NCBI GenBank assembly: GCA_947487165.1
Contig: CANKWX010000038.1
Span: forward strand, 1 to 38,499
From: Burkholderiales bacterium
GTDB taxonomy: Bacteria; Pseudomonadota; Gammaproteobacteria; Burkholderiales; Burkholderiaceae_E
Direction: 5' to 3'
DNA length: 38,499 bases
Position 1 is the first letter of the stretch. Every line of letters starts with the position of its first letter. Positions 1 through 8,855 of the stretch are shown here, piece by piece. Made by a program: the position numbers and the translations under genes. The notes beneath the pieces are model-generated. The model worked only from the letters and a program-made list of their open reading frames with translations. It searched no databases and was not told where the DNA came from.

Positions 1-3000
1 GGCGGCGTCCTCGCGGGTCTGCGCTTTCACAGGCTCCTGGGCGTGCTGATGACTGTGCTCAGCCATCGATAAGGGCGCCTGGGCTGCGGGCGCATCCGCT
101 GCCGCCCAGGGCAGGTTGCGAAGGATGGCCGCATCGAGCTCGATCCAGTCGATCGGTTTGGTCTGATAGTCGTCCAGCCCGCTGGCCATGTACTCATCGC
201 GCAACTCGGGCAGGGCATCGGCTGTCAGGGCGATGATCGGAATCCGGTTGCGTTTGGCATCGGGCAGCGCGCGGATCGCGCGGGTCGCGCCCATGCCGTC
301 GAGCACCGGCATCTGCATGTCCATCAGGATCAGATCGAAATCACCGGTCGATGCCGCCTCGAGCGCCTGCTGTCCGTCATCGACCAGCTCGAGCTGGTGC
401 CCGGCGCGGCGCAGGCGGGTCTCGATCAGCAGTCGATTGGTCGGGTTGTCTTCGGCGACCAGGATGCGCAGGCTGCGCAGCCGCACTTCCGCATCCGAGG
501 CGCGGGGTTTGGGGCCGCTTGCCACTACGCCTTTAGCCAGGGCAAGGTCGAGCTCGACGCGAAAGACCGAGCCCTTGCCGACGTCGCTTTCGACGCTGAT
601 CTTGCCATGCATCGCGTCGACCAGATGCCGGCAGATTGCCAGCCCCAGGCCGGTTCCCCCGAAGCGTCTCGTGGTCGAGGTGTCGGCCTGCTGGAAGGGC
701 TGAAAAAGGGTCTGCTGCACCTGTGGCGCGATGCCGATGCCAGTGTCGCGGACCTCGATTCGAAGCGCTACCTGACCGTCTTTCCGGGGCGGTTGCACCG
801 CCAGATGAACCACGATCGAACCTTGTTCGGTGAACTTGACCGCATTGCCGACCAGGTTGAAGAGCACCTGCTTGACCCGTGTCGGATCGCCATGCAAAAG
901 CGGCAGCGGGGTATCACCCCACTGCGCCGTCAGGGTGTTCTGGCGCCGATTCGCGGCATGACCGAGCGCGTCGATCACCTCGCGAACGATTTGCGCCGGA
1001 TCGAAATCGATCTGTTCGAGCTCGAGGCGACCGGTCTCGATCTTCGAGTAATCGAGAATGTCATTGAGCACCGTCATCAGCGATTTGGCCGATTTGTCGA
1101 GGATCTCGACCTGGCGATGCTGCACTGCAGGCAGAGAGGTTTCTCCCAGCAGCTCGATCATCCCCAGGATGCCGGTCATCGGCGTGCGCAATTCATGGCT
1201 CATGACCGCGAGGAAGCGTGACTTGGCTTTCGCGGCGCCTTCGGCGGCGTCGCGCGCCTGACGCAGGCCGTCCTCGTAGCGTTGCCGCTCGGTGATGTCC
1301 GAGCATGTCAGCAGCATGGCTTCGGCATTGTCCAGATAGATCGGCGTCATGGTGATCTCGAGTGGGACCTCGCGTCCGTCGAGCCTGCTTGCCGCCCAGT
1401 TCATGCGGCAGGCGCCGAGCTTGCGGGCGATCTCCTTGACCTTGTCGAGTTCGTCGACCAGTCGCAGCCCGTTCATCTCCTTGACTGCAAGATCCTCGAT
1501 CCGCAGGCCAAGCAATGCTCCCCTGGCCTCGGTGCCGAACAGCTTGACCGCGGCCTGATTGCAGTCGATGAGTCCGCCATCCTTGAACAGCAGGGTCGGC
1601 TGGCCCGAACGCTGAAACAGCGTTCTGAATCGCTCGTTGGCCTGCTGTTCGTGGGTGATGTCCCGAAAGATGCAGGTCAGCAGCCGCTCGTCCTTGATGG
1701 TGACTTCGCTGATGGCATAAGACAGCACCATGTGCGTGCCGTCACGGCGCCGGGTGTTGATCTTCTGGCCATCTGCAAAGACCGGGGCCATGCCGGTACG
1801 CAGGTAATAGTCGAGGAGCGCCTGATAACCGGCAGCCTCACCCGCCGCGAGCAGCGCCGAGGCATGCCGGCCAATCGCCTCATCGGCCGGTATGCGAAAC
1901 ACCTGTTCGGCCGCGCGGTTGTACTCGATCACGATGCTCTTGACATCCACCGTGATGATCGCGTCAGCCGCCGAATCGAGAATATTGCGCAGGCGCTGTG
2001 CCTGGCTGGAAGACTCTTCCTGCGAGAGGGCGCGCTGGCGCAGGGCCCGCCGCGCGGTTCGGGTGAAGATGAACAACATGGTCAGCGAGGCGGCCAGGAT
2101 CGACAGCGGCGCGATCAGCTCTGTGTGCCAGCGGGCTGCAATCAGCGACTGCGGCAACCTGACTTCGACCACGACCGGGAACTCGGCCGTCGTCGCGAAA
2201 TGGGCGAGCCAGCCGCTACCGTCCGGGGCGGTGTGGGTGAAGTTGCCGGTCTCGCGATTCGGCAGAAAGTCGTTGAAGATCGGATGTGATCGTTGATCGT
2301 GCGTCGCGCCTGCGTCGCTGGTCGCCAGCGGCTTGCCGTCATAGCGATAGAGGGTCAGCACGTCCGACTCCATCGACGCCATGAAGCGCAGATCACCGAT
2401 CAGGCTGTCGGTTCCGATGACGGCCACCGCGAGCAGACCGCTTGCAGAATTGCCGCCCAGTGGGCGCGACACCGTGATGAAGCCGTCGACGACATGATCC
2501 TGGCCTTCGAGCCCTGGTGCATTGCGTGAAAAGCTGCGGCCGGCCTTGGGTTGCCCGATAAACAGGCGCTGGCGGGCTTCGGTTGCTGCAAAGTCGTAGT
2601 TCGAGACATCGATACCGATGCTGCGGGGGTTGGAAGACGCGACGATTCGGCCATCACGGTCGACGATCGCCACCTCGCGCAGCAGGAAATGCTGGCGGGT
2701 CATCGCATCGAGCTTCGCGCTGAAGTCGACTGATCCGGTCGCCATCAAGCCACCAGTCATTTCATCGACCTGTTCCAGCAGCCCCCGGGTTCGCATCAGG
2801 CTGCGGTTGACCTCCTGGGTCAGGATCCGGGAGACCGTCTTCACGCGATCCTGTGCGTCGTGACGCATCTGTTCGCGCAGCTGCAGGCTGTGCGAGAGCG
2901 TAGCGCCGATGATCACCACGGCGCACAGGATGCCGGCCCACACGATCAGCCGCTCGAGGCGGCTGGCGCGTTCCGCAGGTTGACGGTGCTTGTCGGTCAC
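1..3000 (-). CDS. Hybrid sensor histidine kinase/response regulator (3' end outside window)
   Basis: The minus strand is open for 1000 codons from a GTG at 3000 to the window edge with no stop, so the C-terminus is missing. Reading the translation gives a transmembrane segment (about 17-38), a roughly 250-residue periplasmic Cache-like sensor, a second transmembrane segment near 293-312, two PAS domains (about 335-460 and 460-585), a HisKA domain with SHELRTP (His602), a HATPase with an N box ([11 protein letters not shown]), DTGIG and GGTGLGL, and a receiver domain with [10 protein letters not shown] (phospho-acceptor Asp894). A His-rich stretch follows the receiver, and an Hpt domain may lie beyond the edge. 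The GTG start overlaps the TGA of the upstream binding-protein gene (GTGA), implying translational coupling. Family knowledge: such kinases sense extracytoplasmic ligands and pass phosphate through receiver and Hpt modules. The ligand and the downstream regulator are unknown. Confidence 0.93.
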   Translation of the reverse strand, partial: MTDKHRQPAERASRLERLIVWAGILCAVVIIGATLSHSLQLREQMRHDAQDRVKTVSRILTQEVNRSLMRTRGLLEQVDEMTGGLMATGSVDFSAKLDAMTRQHFLLREVAIVDRDGRIVASSNPRSIGIDVSNYDFAATEARQRLFIGQPKAGRSFSRNAPGLEGQDHVVDGFITVSRPLGGNSASGLLAVAVIGTDSLIGDLRFMASMESDVLTLYRYDGKPLATSDAGATHDQRSHPIFNDFLPNRETGNFTHTAPDGSGWLAHFATTAEFPVVVEVRLPQSLIAARWHTELIAPLSILAASLTMLFIFTRTARRALRQRALSQEESSSQAQRLRNILDSAADAIITVDVKSIVIEYNRAAEQVFRIPADEAIGRHASALLAAGEAAGYQALLDYYLRTGMAPVFADGQKINTRRRDGTHMVLSYAISEVTIKDERLLTCIFRDITHEQQANERFRTLFQRSGQPTLLFKDGGLIDCNQAAVKLFGTEARGALLGLRIEDLAVKEMNGLRLVDELDKVKEIARKLGACRMNWAASRLDGREVPLEITMTPIYLDNAEAMLLTCSDITERQRYEDGLRQARDAAEGAAKAKSRFLAVMSHELRTPMTGILGMIELLGETSLPAVQHRQVEILDKSAKSLMTVLNDILDYSKIETGRLELEQIDFDPAQIVREVIDALGHAANRRQNTLTAQWGDTPLPLLHGDPTRVKQVLFNLVGNAVKFTEQGSIVVHLAVQPPRKDGQVALRIEVRDTGIGIAPQVQQTLFQPFQQADTSTTRRFGGTGLGLAICRHLVDAMHGKISVESDVGKGSVFRVELDLALAKGVVASGPKPRASDAEVRLRSLRILVAEDNPTNRLLIETRLRRAGHQLELVDDGQQALEAASTGDFDLILMDMQMPVLDGMGATRAIRALPDAKRNRIPIIALTADALPELRDEYMASGLDDYQTKPIDWIELDAAILRNLPWAAADAPAAQAPLSMAEHSHQHAQEPVKAQTREDAA

Positions 3001-3851
3001 TGGGTAATGACGATCGGTTCCAGCTTGAAGGCCTTGGCGGCGTTCATCAGGCGCCCGTCACGCTTGATGTCGGCCACGAACTTGTCGATGCGGGCGAGCC
3101 AGGCGTCATCCCCCGGGGCGACTGCATAGGCGTAGGAGACCAGGCTGACCTGACGATCAGGGGGAATGACGCGAGCCCAGTCGGCGTTGTCGAGCACCCG
3201 GCGGCTGTAGGGATAGTCGGTCATGAAGACATCGGCGCGCCCGGACTGCACTTCGCGTTCACGGGTGTTGGGCAGCTTGACCAACATCAGTTCGGCCTGC
3301 TTCAGGTTGGCTTTCATGACCGGCTCCATGAAGGTGCCGGCCTGTACTGCGACGACGCGTCCCGGTTTGTCGATATCGTCCCAGGACTTGATCGACGGAT
3401 GAGTTTTCGTGGTGACCGCGTAGATGTCGCTGCGCAGATAGGGCTGGGAGAACTTCACCAGGGCAGCGCGTGAGGGCGTGATACCCACGCCGAACATCGC
3501 GATGTCGCAACGGTCGGCGAGCAGCTCGTCGGTGAAGGTCGCAAAGGTGGTGTCCACATAGACCGGTTTGACACCGAGTTCGCGGGCAAACTGGGCCGAC
3601 AGTACTTCGTCGATTCCCGAGAGTTCCCCGTTCTTGGGGTTGCGAAATGAGATGCCGTAGTAATCGGGCCAGATGCACACGCGCAGGGTGCCGCTCGCCT
3701 TGATGCGTTCGAGGTGCCCGCTGCCTGCTGTTGCGCCGGGGGCACCTGCGCTGGTCACTGAGCTGGTCACTGAGCCCGGTTGCGCCTGGGCGCCTGCCGC
3801 GAACAGCCCCAGGATGAGCGCCAGGGCGCCGAAACTAACTGAAAGTTGCAT
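2997..3851 (-). CDS. Periplasmic amino-acid-type substrate-binding protein (SBP_bac_3 family)
   Basis: This 284-residue protein has a Sec signal peptide ending in AGAQAQ, a short Ser/Thr/Gly linker, then a bacterial extracellular solute-binding family 3 domain: LRVCIWPDYYGISF, GIDEVLSAQFARELG, and the RCDIAMFGVGITPSR segment that usually contacts the ligand. I chose the ATG at 3851 because GGGGAG lies a good distance upstream and the signal peptide begins there; the frame is open further upstream to 3917 without a ribosome site. No ABC permease or ATPase genes adjoin it. Instead its stop codon overlaps the start of the hybrid kinase, so I infer that it delivers a small-molecule signal to the kinase rather than feeding a transporter. 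It could still serve a transporter encoded elsewhere. The ligand cannot be named. Confidence 0.9.
   Translation of the reverse strand: MQLSVSFGALALILGLFAAGAQAQPGSVTSSVTSAGAPGATAGSGHLERIKASGTLRVCIWPDYYGISFRNPKNGELSGIDEVLSAQFARELGVKPVYVDTTFATFTDELLADRCDIAMFGVGITPSRAALVKFSQPYLRSDIYAVTTKTHPSIKSWDDIDKPGRVVAVQAGTFMEPVMKANLKQAELMLVKLPNTREREVQSGRADVFMTDYPYSRRVLDNADWARVIPPDRQVSLVSYAYAVAPGDDAWLARIDKFVADIKRDGRLMNAAKAFKLEPIVITQ
3751..3774. repeat. Exact 12-bp tandem duplication inside the binding-protein linker
   Basis: CTGGTCACTGAG occurs twice in immediate succession. It is in frame with the minus-strand binding-protein gene and duplicates four residues of the Ser/Thr/Val linker between the signal peptide and the ligand-binding domain. 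It looks like a recent slippage duplication in a disordered linker and should not affect the fold. Confidence 0.8.
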
Positions 3852-4089
3852 TGCGAAAGCTCCCCTTTTCCAGCCGAAATATAACTGTGTCGTCGCAGAT
3901 ACGATACTGCTTGTCAATTGAACGCCAAATCAGCTGTTAGGCGTCAGCGTGACCTCACCCGGCGGCGATTGGGGCGGATGATCGGCAGGACCTCGTGGTC
4001 TTGGGTCTGCCTGCTAACCTTCCAGCTGACGAATGACGCCCCACGACGAGGGCCCCACCACAGACGCCCCATCCGCAGGACACCACGCC

Positions 4090-4983
4090 ATGAATGCTGC
4101 TTCCGCTTCTCCTTTACCCGCGATTGACCGGTACGAAACGCTCGCCCTGCCGCGTCGAGTCGAGCGTCTGGTCGCAGGTCAGCCGACCTCTGACGGGGCC
4201 GGCGTCAAACTCGACCGGGTGCTGACCCAGTCGCTGCAGCGCCGGCTCGATCCCTTCCTGATGCTCGATGCCTTTCACAGCGACAACCCCGACGATTACC
4301 TTGCCGGGTTCCCCGATCATCCACACCGCGGATTCGAGACGGTCACCTTCATGATCGAAGGCCGTATGCGTCATCGCGACAGTGCCGGCAATGAAGGGCT
4401 GATTGAAAACGGCGGCGTGCAATGGATGACTGCCGGGCGTGGTGTGATTCATTCCGAATTGCCCGAGCAGCAGGACGGCCTGATGGAGGGCTTTCAGCTC
4501 TGGCTCAACCTGCCGGCTGCCGACAAGATGCGCCCGCCCTGGTACCGCGATTTCACTGCCACCGACCTGCCGGGTTTTCAGACCGAGGCAGGCGTGCGGG
4601 TGGTCGTGATCGCCGGGTGCAGCCACGGCATCGATGGCGCGGTTGTGCGCGCCGGCACCGAGCCGCTTTATCTCGATCTCGAGATGCCCGCAGGCAGTCT
4701 GTTCACGCAGTCTTTGCCGGCTTCGCGCAATGCCTTCGTCTATGTCTATCGTGGTGCGATCGACATTGAAGGCACGGCCGTGCCCGCCGGGCGCATGGCG
4801 ATTCTGGCCAATGCAGCCGAGGCCGACGGGGTGGCGATCCGGGCAAGCAACGATGCGCGTGCGCTGCTGATTGCCGGTGAGCCCCTGCGCGAGCCGATCG
4901 TCCAGTACGGCCCCTTCGTGATGAATACCACCGACCAGATCCGCCAGGCGGTGGCCGACTTCCAGGCTGGCCGGCTCGCCTGA
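4090..4983 (+). CDS. Pirin family protein
   Basis: This 297-residue protein has the bicupin architecture of pirins. The N-terminal cupin carries FLMLDAFHSDNPDDY, FPDHPHRGFETVTFMIEG, MRHRDSAGNEG and VQWMTAGRGVIHSE, which supply the usual His, His, His and Glu metal ligands. LPAADKMRPPWYRD follows, and the C-terminal cupin ends in GEPLREPIVQYGPFVMNT. The ATG at 4090 has AGGA upstream; another in-frame ATG at 4033 has no convincing ribosome site and would add an atypical Pro/Gly-rich leader. Pirins are cytosolic iron-binding proteins, some with quercetin dioxygenase activity, and the substrate here is unknown. It stands alone, divergent from the binding-protein/kinase pair and just upstream of the HiPIP gene. 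Confidence 0.93.
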   Translation: MNAASASPLPAIDRYETLALPRRVERLVAGQPTSDGAGVKLDRVLTQSLQRRLDPFLMLDAFHSDNPDDYLAGFPDHPHRGFETVTFMIEGRMRHRDSAGNEGLIENGGVQWMTAGRGVIHSELPEQQDGLMEGFQLWLNLPAADKMRPPWYRDFTATDLPGFQTEAGVRVVVIAGCSHGIDGAVVRAGTEPLYLDLEMPAGSLFTQSLPASRNAFVYVYRGAIDIEGTAVPAGRMAILANAAEADGVAIRASNDARALLIAGEPLREPIVQYGPFVMNTTDQIRQAVADFQAGRLA

Positions 4984-4999
4984 AACGATTCTGCGCGCC

Positions 5000-5005
5000 T
5001 ATAAT
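5000..5005 (+). promoter_or_regulatory. Candidate -10 element for the HiPIP gene
   Basis: A perfect TATAAT lies 45 nt upstream of the HiPIP start codon in otherwise very GC-rich sequence, just after the pirin stop. No good -35 hexamer sits 16-18 nt upstream, so this is a weak promoter call based on the -10 match alone. Confidence 0.3.
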
Positions 5006-5050
5006 CCCGCTCCCCGGGCCGACTGGCTCACTCATCGCTGGAGTTCGTCC

Positions 5051-5350
5051 ATGTCATCACGTCGTGAATTTGTTGTTCAGTTCAGCCTGGGTTGCGCTGC
5101 GCTTGCTGCTGGCACGGCAGCCAGGGCCCAGCCTGCCATGGTCAAGGAATCCGATGCGATCGCCACCAGCCTTGGCTACAAGGAAAAGGCGGCCACCTCC
5201 AAAGATCCGAAATACAAGGCTGGCGCCCTGTGCAGCAACTGCGCGCTCTATCAAGGCAAGGCAGGCGATGCCTCGGGCGGCTGCCCGCTGTTTGCCGGCA
5301 AGCTGGTGGCCGCTGGCGGCTGGTGCACGGCTCACGCCAAAAAGGGCTGA
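5051..5350 (+). CDS. High-potential iron-sulfur protein (HiPIP)
   Basis: This 99-residue precursor starts with a twin-arginine signal (SRREFVVQFSLGCAALAAG) and a likely cleavage after AARA. The mature part has the HiPIP cysteine pattern CSNCALYQ, GGCPLF and GGWC, four Cys that ligate one [4Fe-4S] cluster, which is consistent with Tat export of a folded cofactor protein. The start is supported by TGGAG seven nucleotides upstream. HiPIPs are soluble periplasmic one-electron carriers linking the bc1 complex to oxidases or photosynthetic reaction centres; no partner is encoded nearby. The gene appears monocistronic, closed by the terminator immediately downstream. Confidence 0.95.
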   Translation: MSSRREFVVQFSLGCAALAAGTAARAQPAMVKESDAIATSLGYKEKAATSKDPKYKAGALCSNCALYQGKAGDASGGCPLFAGKLVAAGGWCTAHAKKG

Positions 5351-5368
5351 TCGGCTCGGCTGATCAGC

Positions 5369-5411
5369 AAGAGGGCGCCGCCAGCCTGAGCTGAGGCGCC
5401 CTCTTTTTTTT
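5369..5411 (+). terminator. Rho-independent terminator after the HiPIP gene
   Basis: A perfect 11-bp stem (AAGAGGGCGCC at 5369-5379 pairing with GGCGCCCTCTT at 5395-5405), a 15-nt loop and a run of eight T residues begin about 19 nt after the HiPIP stop. There is no matching A tract on the left, so it acts on the plus strand only. Confidence 0.95.
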
Positions 5412-5451
5412 GGCGCGGTCGGCGCCGCTCGTCCGCCGCCGCGGGCGATCG

Positions 5452-6219
5452 TCAGGCCCGGGTGATTCGCAAGCCGGCATCGACCAGCAGGACTTCACCC
5501 GTGGTCTTGGTCGCTTCCACGCCCAGATACCAGGCGGTCCTGGCAATGTCTTCCGGGTCGATGACCTGGGCCAGGGCAGAGCGGGACTTGTAGGATTTCA
5601 CAGACGCATCGAAACGCTCGGCACCCAGTCCGGTGCGCAGCCAGGCCGAATCGACCAGGCCGGGCGCAATCGCATTGACCCGCACGTCCGGGCCCAGCGC
5701 GCGCGCCAGTCCGAAGGTCATTGCGTTGAGCGCGCCCTTCGATGCCATGTAGGCGATCGATGAGCCGGTACCCATCATCGATGCAATCGACGACACATTG
5801 ACCACCCCGGTCACAGGATGGCGCTTGAGCATCGGCAGCAGCGCGCGGGTCATCTGATAGGCGCCGATCACATTGACGTCGTAGATCGAATGGAAGTCTT
5901 CGGCCGACAGACCATCGAGATTCTTGATATCGACAAAGCGCGTGGTGCCGGCATTGTTGACCAGCACGTCGACCCGGCCCCAGCGCTTTTCGACTTCATC
6001 CGCCAGCGCCCGGCAAGCCTCGTCGCTGGCGACATTGCACTTGACCATCATGGCTTCGGCGCCCAGTGCCTGACAGGCGTCGGCCACTTCCTGGGCCGGA
6101 GCCGGGTCGCGCGAATAGTTGATCACCACGCGCCAGCCTTTGCTCGCAAACAGGCGGGCGGTCGCCGCACCGATACCGGCTGATGAACCGGTTACAACGC
6201 AAACCCTCGGATCACTCAT
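5452..6219 (-). CDS. SDR family oxidoreductase (FabG-like)
   Basis: This 255-residue classical short-chain dehydrogenase has the cofactor motif TGSSAGIG near residue 10, an NNAG motif (LVNNAGTTRF), the catalytic Ser in VVNVSSIAS, YMASK with the catalytic Tyr and Lys, and APGLVDSAW after the active site. It ends with the family's usual GEVLLVDAG. AAGGAA sits seven nucleotides upstream of the ATG. It resembles 3-oxoacyl-ACP reductase-like enzymes, but the substrate cannot be inferred because no pathway genes share its transcript: it faces the HiPIP terminator and is divergent from the glycosyltransferase. Confidence 0.92.
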   Translation of the reverse strand: MSDPRVCVVTGSSAGIGAATARLFASKGWRVVINYSRDPAPAQEVADACQALGAEAMMVKCNVASDEACRALADEVEKRWGRVDVLVNNAGTTRFVDIKNLDGLSAEDFHSIYDVNVIGAYQMTRALLPMLKRHPVTGVVNVSSIASMMGTGSSIAYMASKGALNAMTFGLARALGPDVRVNAIAPGLVDSAWLRTGLGAERFDASVKSYKSRSALAQVIDPEDIARTAWYLGVEATKTTGEVLLVDAGLRITRA

Positions 6220-6393
6220 TGCTCAATTCCTTATGGCGGCCAGTGCGAGGCACCGGCCAAGTCTGTTGGGTGGCAGCCGAGCGTGTGACTGATCGGAATA
6301 AATTGCAAGAAATCGGATCGGTTCTGAAGCGACTCCCGTTCGTGTAATCATTTGTGAATCACTGCTTTGTTTCCTGTTGAAATCGGTCGGATC

Positions 6394-7209
6394 ATGAGCC
6401 TGTCCCTGTCGGTATTGGTGTCGGTCTACAAGAAGCGCGACAACCTCGAGCTGATTCTTGAGGCTTTCAATCGGCAGACCGATACCGACTTTGAAGTCAT
6501 CGTGTGCGAAGACGATCAGGACACATCGATCAGCGATTGCGTGGTCAGCTGGCACAACCGGGCGAAGTTTGTCATCCGGCATGTGTCGCAGCCCGATGAG
6601 GGTTTTCAAAAGAACAGGGTGCTGAACCAGGGCATCCGTGCGTCGCAGGGCGACTTCATCGTTTTCATCGACGGCGACTGTATTCCCCATCCTCGCTTCA
6701 TCGAGTCGTATCGACGCCATGCGGCCCCGGGCGTGGCGCTGCATGGCCGTCGCGTGATGCTGTCGGACTCGATCAGCCGCAGGCTGCTCGAAGGGGCCTG
6801 CGCTAACCCGCCCTCGCTGCTCGATGTCGTGTTGTCGGGCTCAAAGAAAATCGAGTGCGCACTCTATCTGCCGTGGCTTCAGAAGAAGCCTCGCGCATCA
6901 GCCATCTGGGGCTGCAACTGGGGCATCCTGAAAACCCATCTTCTCGAGCTCAACGGCTTTGACGAGGACTATGTGAGGGCCGGGATCGGCGAGGACACCG
7001 ATATCGAGTGGCGGCTGCTCAAACGCGGCATCAAACTGCGCAACGTCAAGCACGCCTGCCTCCTTTACCACCTGCACCACAGGCAGTTCTATTCGGAAGC
7101 CGAGGTGGCGGTCAATATCGGCCTGATGAAGGCCAAGATGGCGCAAGGCGACATCAGCTGCCTGAACGGACTCGACAAGTCGAGAGCAGTCGACGACATC
7201 GCGGTCTGA
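6394..7209 (+). CDS. Family 2 glycosyltransferase (GT-A fold)
   Basis: This 271-residue protein has the GT2 N-terminus (LSVLVSVYKKRDNLELIL), an acidic nucleotide-sugar segment VIVCEDD, the metal-binding DGD at residues 93-95 (FIDGDCIPHP), and a C-terminal GCNWG...LNGFDEDY...GEDTDIEWRL block with the catalytic-base acidic residues. That C-terminal block resembles galactosyltransferase or chondroitin-polymerase type transferases. There are no membrane segments, so it probably acts at the inner face of the membrane on a polysaccharide or glycolipid. I placed the start at the ATG at 6394; the frame is open to a TTG at 6367, but the fold begins right after the ATG. No other glycan genes are nearby, so the acceptor is unknown. 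Confidence 0.9.
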   Translation: MSLSLSVLVSVYKKRDNLELILEAFNRQTDTDFEVIVCEDDQDTSISDCVVSWHNRAKFVIRHVSQPDEGFQKNRVLNQGIRASQGDFIVFIDGDCIPHPRFIESYRRHAAPGVALHGRRVMLSDSISRRLLEGACANPPSLLDVVLSGSKKIECALYLPWLQKKPRASAIWGCNWGILKTHLLELNGFDEDYVRAGIGEDTDIEWRLLKRGIKLRNVKHACLLYHLHHRQFYSEAEVAVNIGLMKAKMAQGDISCLNGLDKSRAVDDIAV

Positions 7210-7265
7210 GACGCGGTTAAACGTGCTCGATCGCCTGCCGTGAATCTGCGGTATTCAGGCCGACT

Positions 7266-8375
7266 TCAGGCTGATTTGGCCAGCCGAAATCCGATGTGCG
7301 ACATCGGGTTATAGGGGTCGGTGCCACGCCGGGCACTCGGTCGATACGACATGCAGTAGTCCTCGTTGCACAGGAACGATCCGCCGCGAATCACGCGTTT
7401 GGGTGCGTTCGGCGGCACGCCCGGGTCGGCCGGATCGAAGGCATCCTGTGGCCCCTGCGGATTGGCGATCGCTTGCTTGCCGGCACTGCTTGCCTGTTGC
7501 GTGAAGTAATCGGCGCGATACCAGTCGGCCACCCATTGCCAGGCATTGCCGGTCATGTCGAAGAGGCCATAGCCGTTTTGCGGAAAGGTGGCGACCGGCG
7601 TGGTGCCGGTGGCGCCGCCTGCCTTGGCGCTGATCACCGGGAAAGGCTTGGCCTTCACATCCCAGATATTGGCCAGCATCTTGCCTTCGGGTTCGAACTG
7701 ATCGCCCCAGGCATAAGTCGCCTGATCGAGGCCCCCTCGCGCAGCAAATTCCCATTCGGCTTCGGTCGGCAGTCGCTTGCCGGCCCACTTGGCATACGCC
7801 AGCGCGTCGTCATAACTCACCTGCACGACCGGATGGTCGCCCTTGCCGGTGATGTTGCTGTCCGGGCCGAAGGGATGCTGCCAGTTGGCGCCGGGCACAT
7901 AGGCCCACCACTGCGAGTAGTCATCGAGCCTGACCGGCCGGCTGGTGCCGGTGAAGACCATGGCGCCCGGCACCAGCGCCGATGCCGGAGGCCGTGGTGT
8001 GCCGGGTGGCAACTGCACCTTCAGGGTCTCCCAGTCGGGTGCCTTTTCGGCGGTCGTTCGATAGGCGGTGGCTTTGATGAATTCGGCAAACTGGTCGTTG
8101 GTGACATGCGTGGTGTCCATCCAGAAGCCGGTCACAGTCACCCGGTGCGTGGGCCGCTCATTGGGCTGAGCGAGCTTGTGATCGCTGCCCATCAGGAATT
8201 CGCCACCGGGTACCCAGGCCATGCCTTTCGGGCCGTCTGTGCCGTTGCCCAGGCGCACCATCGGTTTGCTGGCTGTGGGCTTAGGCTGACGCGATGTCCA
8301 GGTGAAATAGCCACCAGCGGCCACCGCCGCAGCAGCGCCACCGATGATCAAACCGCGACGATTACTCAGGGCCAT
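7266..8375 (-). CDS. Formylglycine-generating enzyme family protein, apparently exported or membrane-anchored
   Basis: This 369-residue protein opens with an RR-containing hydrophobic segment (NRRGLIIGGAAAAVAAGG) that looks like a Tat-type signal or anchor. A full FGE/sulfatase-modifying domain follows: MAWVPGGEFLMGSD, FWMDTTHVTNDQFAEF, HPVVQVSYDDALAYAKW, RLPTEAEWEFAARGG, YGLFDMTGNAWQWVADWY and RVIRGGSFLCNEDYCMSYRP. The two Cys (336 and 341) match the copper-binding, catalytic CxxxxC pair of true FGEs, which oxidise a sulfatase Cys to formylglycine; many SUMF1-like relatives lack it. GGGAGG lies five nucleotides before the ATG. No sulfatase is encoded in the window. An exported location is unusual, because bacterial FGE normally modifies unfolded sulfatases in the cytosol. 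A role on another periplasmic target, or in another Cys/copper oxidation, remains possible. Confidence 0.88.
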   Translation of the reverse strand: MALSNRRGLIIGGAAAAVAAGGYFTWTSRQPKPTASKPMVRLGNGTDGPKGMAWVPGGEFLMGSDHKLAQPNERPTHRVTVTGFWMDTTHVTNDQFAEFIKATAYRTTAEKAPDWETLKVQLPPGTPRPPASALVPGAMVFTGTSRPVRLDDYSQWWAYVPGANWQHPFGPDSNITGKGDHPVVQVSYDDALAYAKWAGKRLPTEAEWEFAARGGLDQATYAWGDQFEPEGKMLANIWDVKAKPFPVISAKAGGATGTTPVATFPQNGYGLFDMTGNAWQWVADWYRADYFTQQASSAGKQAIANPQGPQDAFDPADPGVPPNAPKRVIRGGSFLCNEDYCMSYRPSARRGTDPYNPMSHIGFRLAKSA

Positions 8376-8450
8376 GTTCGCCTCCCGCGTGAGAAGGGCA
8401 CGATGTTAACCGTGCCCGACAGGCGCGAGGGCGATTTCCCTCGCTGCGAC

Positions 8451-8855
8451 TCAAACCGGCGTGAACATCGGCAGGTGGTTGCCGTCTTCGGTGGGTTTGA
8501 ACACCAGCTTCACACGCTGACCGATTTTCAGGGCATCGAGGTCGCAATCGGTGATGTTGGTCAGCATGGTCACGCCCTCATCGAGCCTGACATAGGCGAT
8601 CGCATAAGGGATGGGGCCTGCCCGGCGCGTCACGCTCACGCTGTAGATCTCGCCGGTGCCCTCGCTGGCTTCCCAGTCGGTGTCGCCAAAGCAATAGGGG
8701 CAGACCGCGCGCGGGTACCAGTTGGGTTTGGCGCACGCGGTACAGCGTCGAAACTTCAGCACGCCTTCTTTGGCCGCGGCCCAGAAGGGCCCGGTCGCGG
8801 CATCGGTAATGCTTGCGCCCAGCGGGCGGTCCTGGCTCATCGTGCTCATGGTCAT
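8451..8855 (-). CDS. DUF35 zinc-ribbon/OB-fold acyl-CoA-binding protein
   Basis: This 134-residue protein has the DUF35 layout: an N-terminal helix (TGPFWAAAKEG), a rubredoxin-like zinc ribbon with Cys38, Cys41, Cys52 and Cys55 (RRCTAC...CPYC), and an OB fold (GTGEIYSVSVTRR, PYAIAYVRLDEG, IGQRVKLVF). Its ATG overlaps the TGA of the upstream thiolase-like gene (ATGA). In characterised systems such as steroid side-chain degradation, and with archaeal or mycobacterial thiolase-like partners, DUF35 proteins form complexes with SCP2-type thiolases or aldolases and bind the CoA tail. I infer the same partnership with the adjacent gene. A second ATG two codons in (8849) is an alternative start. Confidence 0.9.
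   Translation of the reverse strand: MTMSTMSQDRPLGASITDAATGPFWAAAKEGVLKFRRCTACAKPNWYPRAVCPYCFGDTDWEASEGTGEIYSVSVTRRAGPIPYAIAYVRLDEGVTMLTNITDCDLDALKIGQRVKLVFKPTEDGNHLPMFTPV

Noticed and set aside
397-2289. Long plus-strand open frames (274 and 335 codons) opposite the hybrid kinase
   Set aside because: Their translations match no family and have the composition of antisense to a GC-rich gene; the minus strand gives a clear kinase.
3852-3920. TTGACA on the minus strand as the -35 of the binding-protein gene
   Set aside because: No -10 hexamer lies 16-18 nt away; a TTATAT exists but the spacing is 27 nt.
4033-4089. Longer pirin start at 4033
   Set aside because: No ribosome site; the added leader is Pro/Gly-rich and not pirin-like, while ATG 4090 has AGGA upstream.
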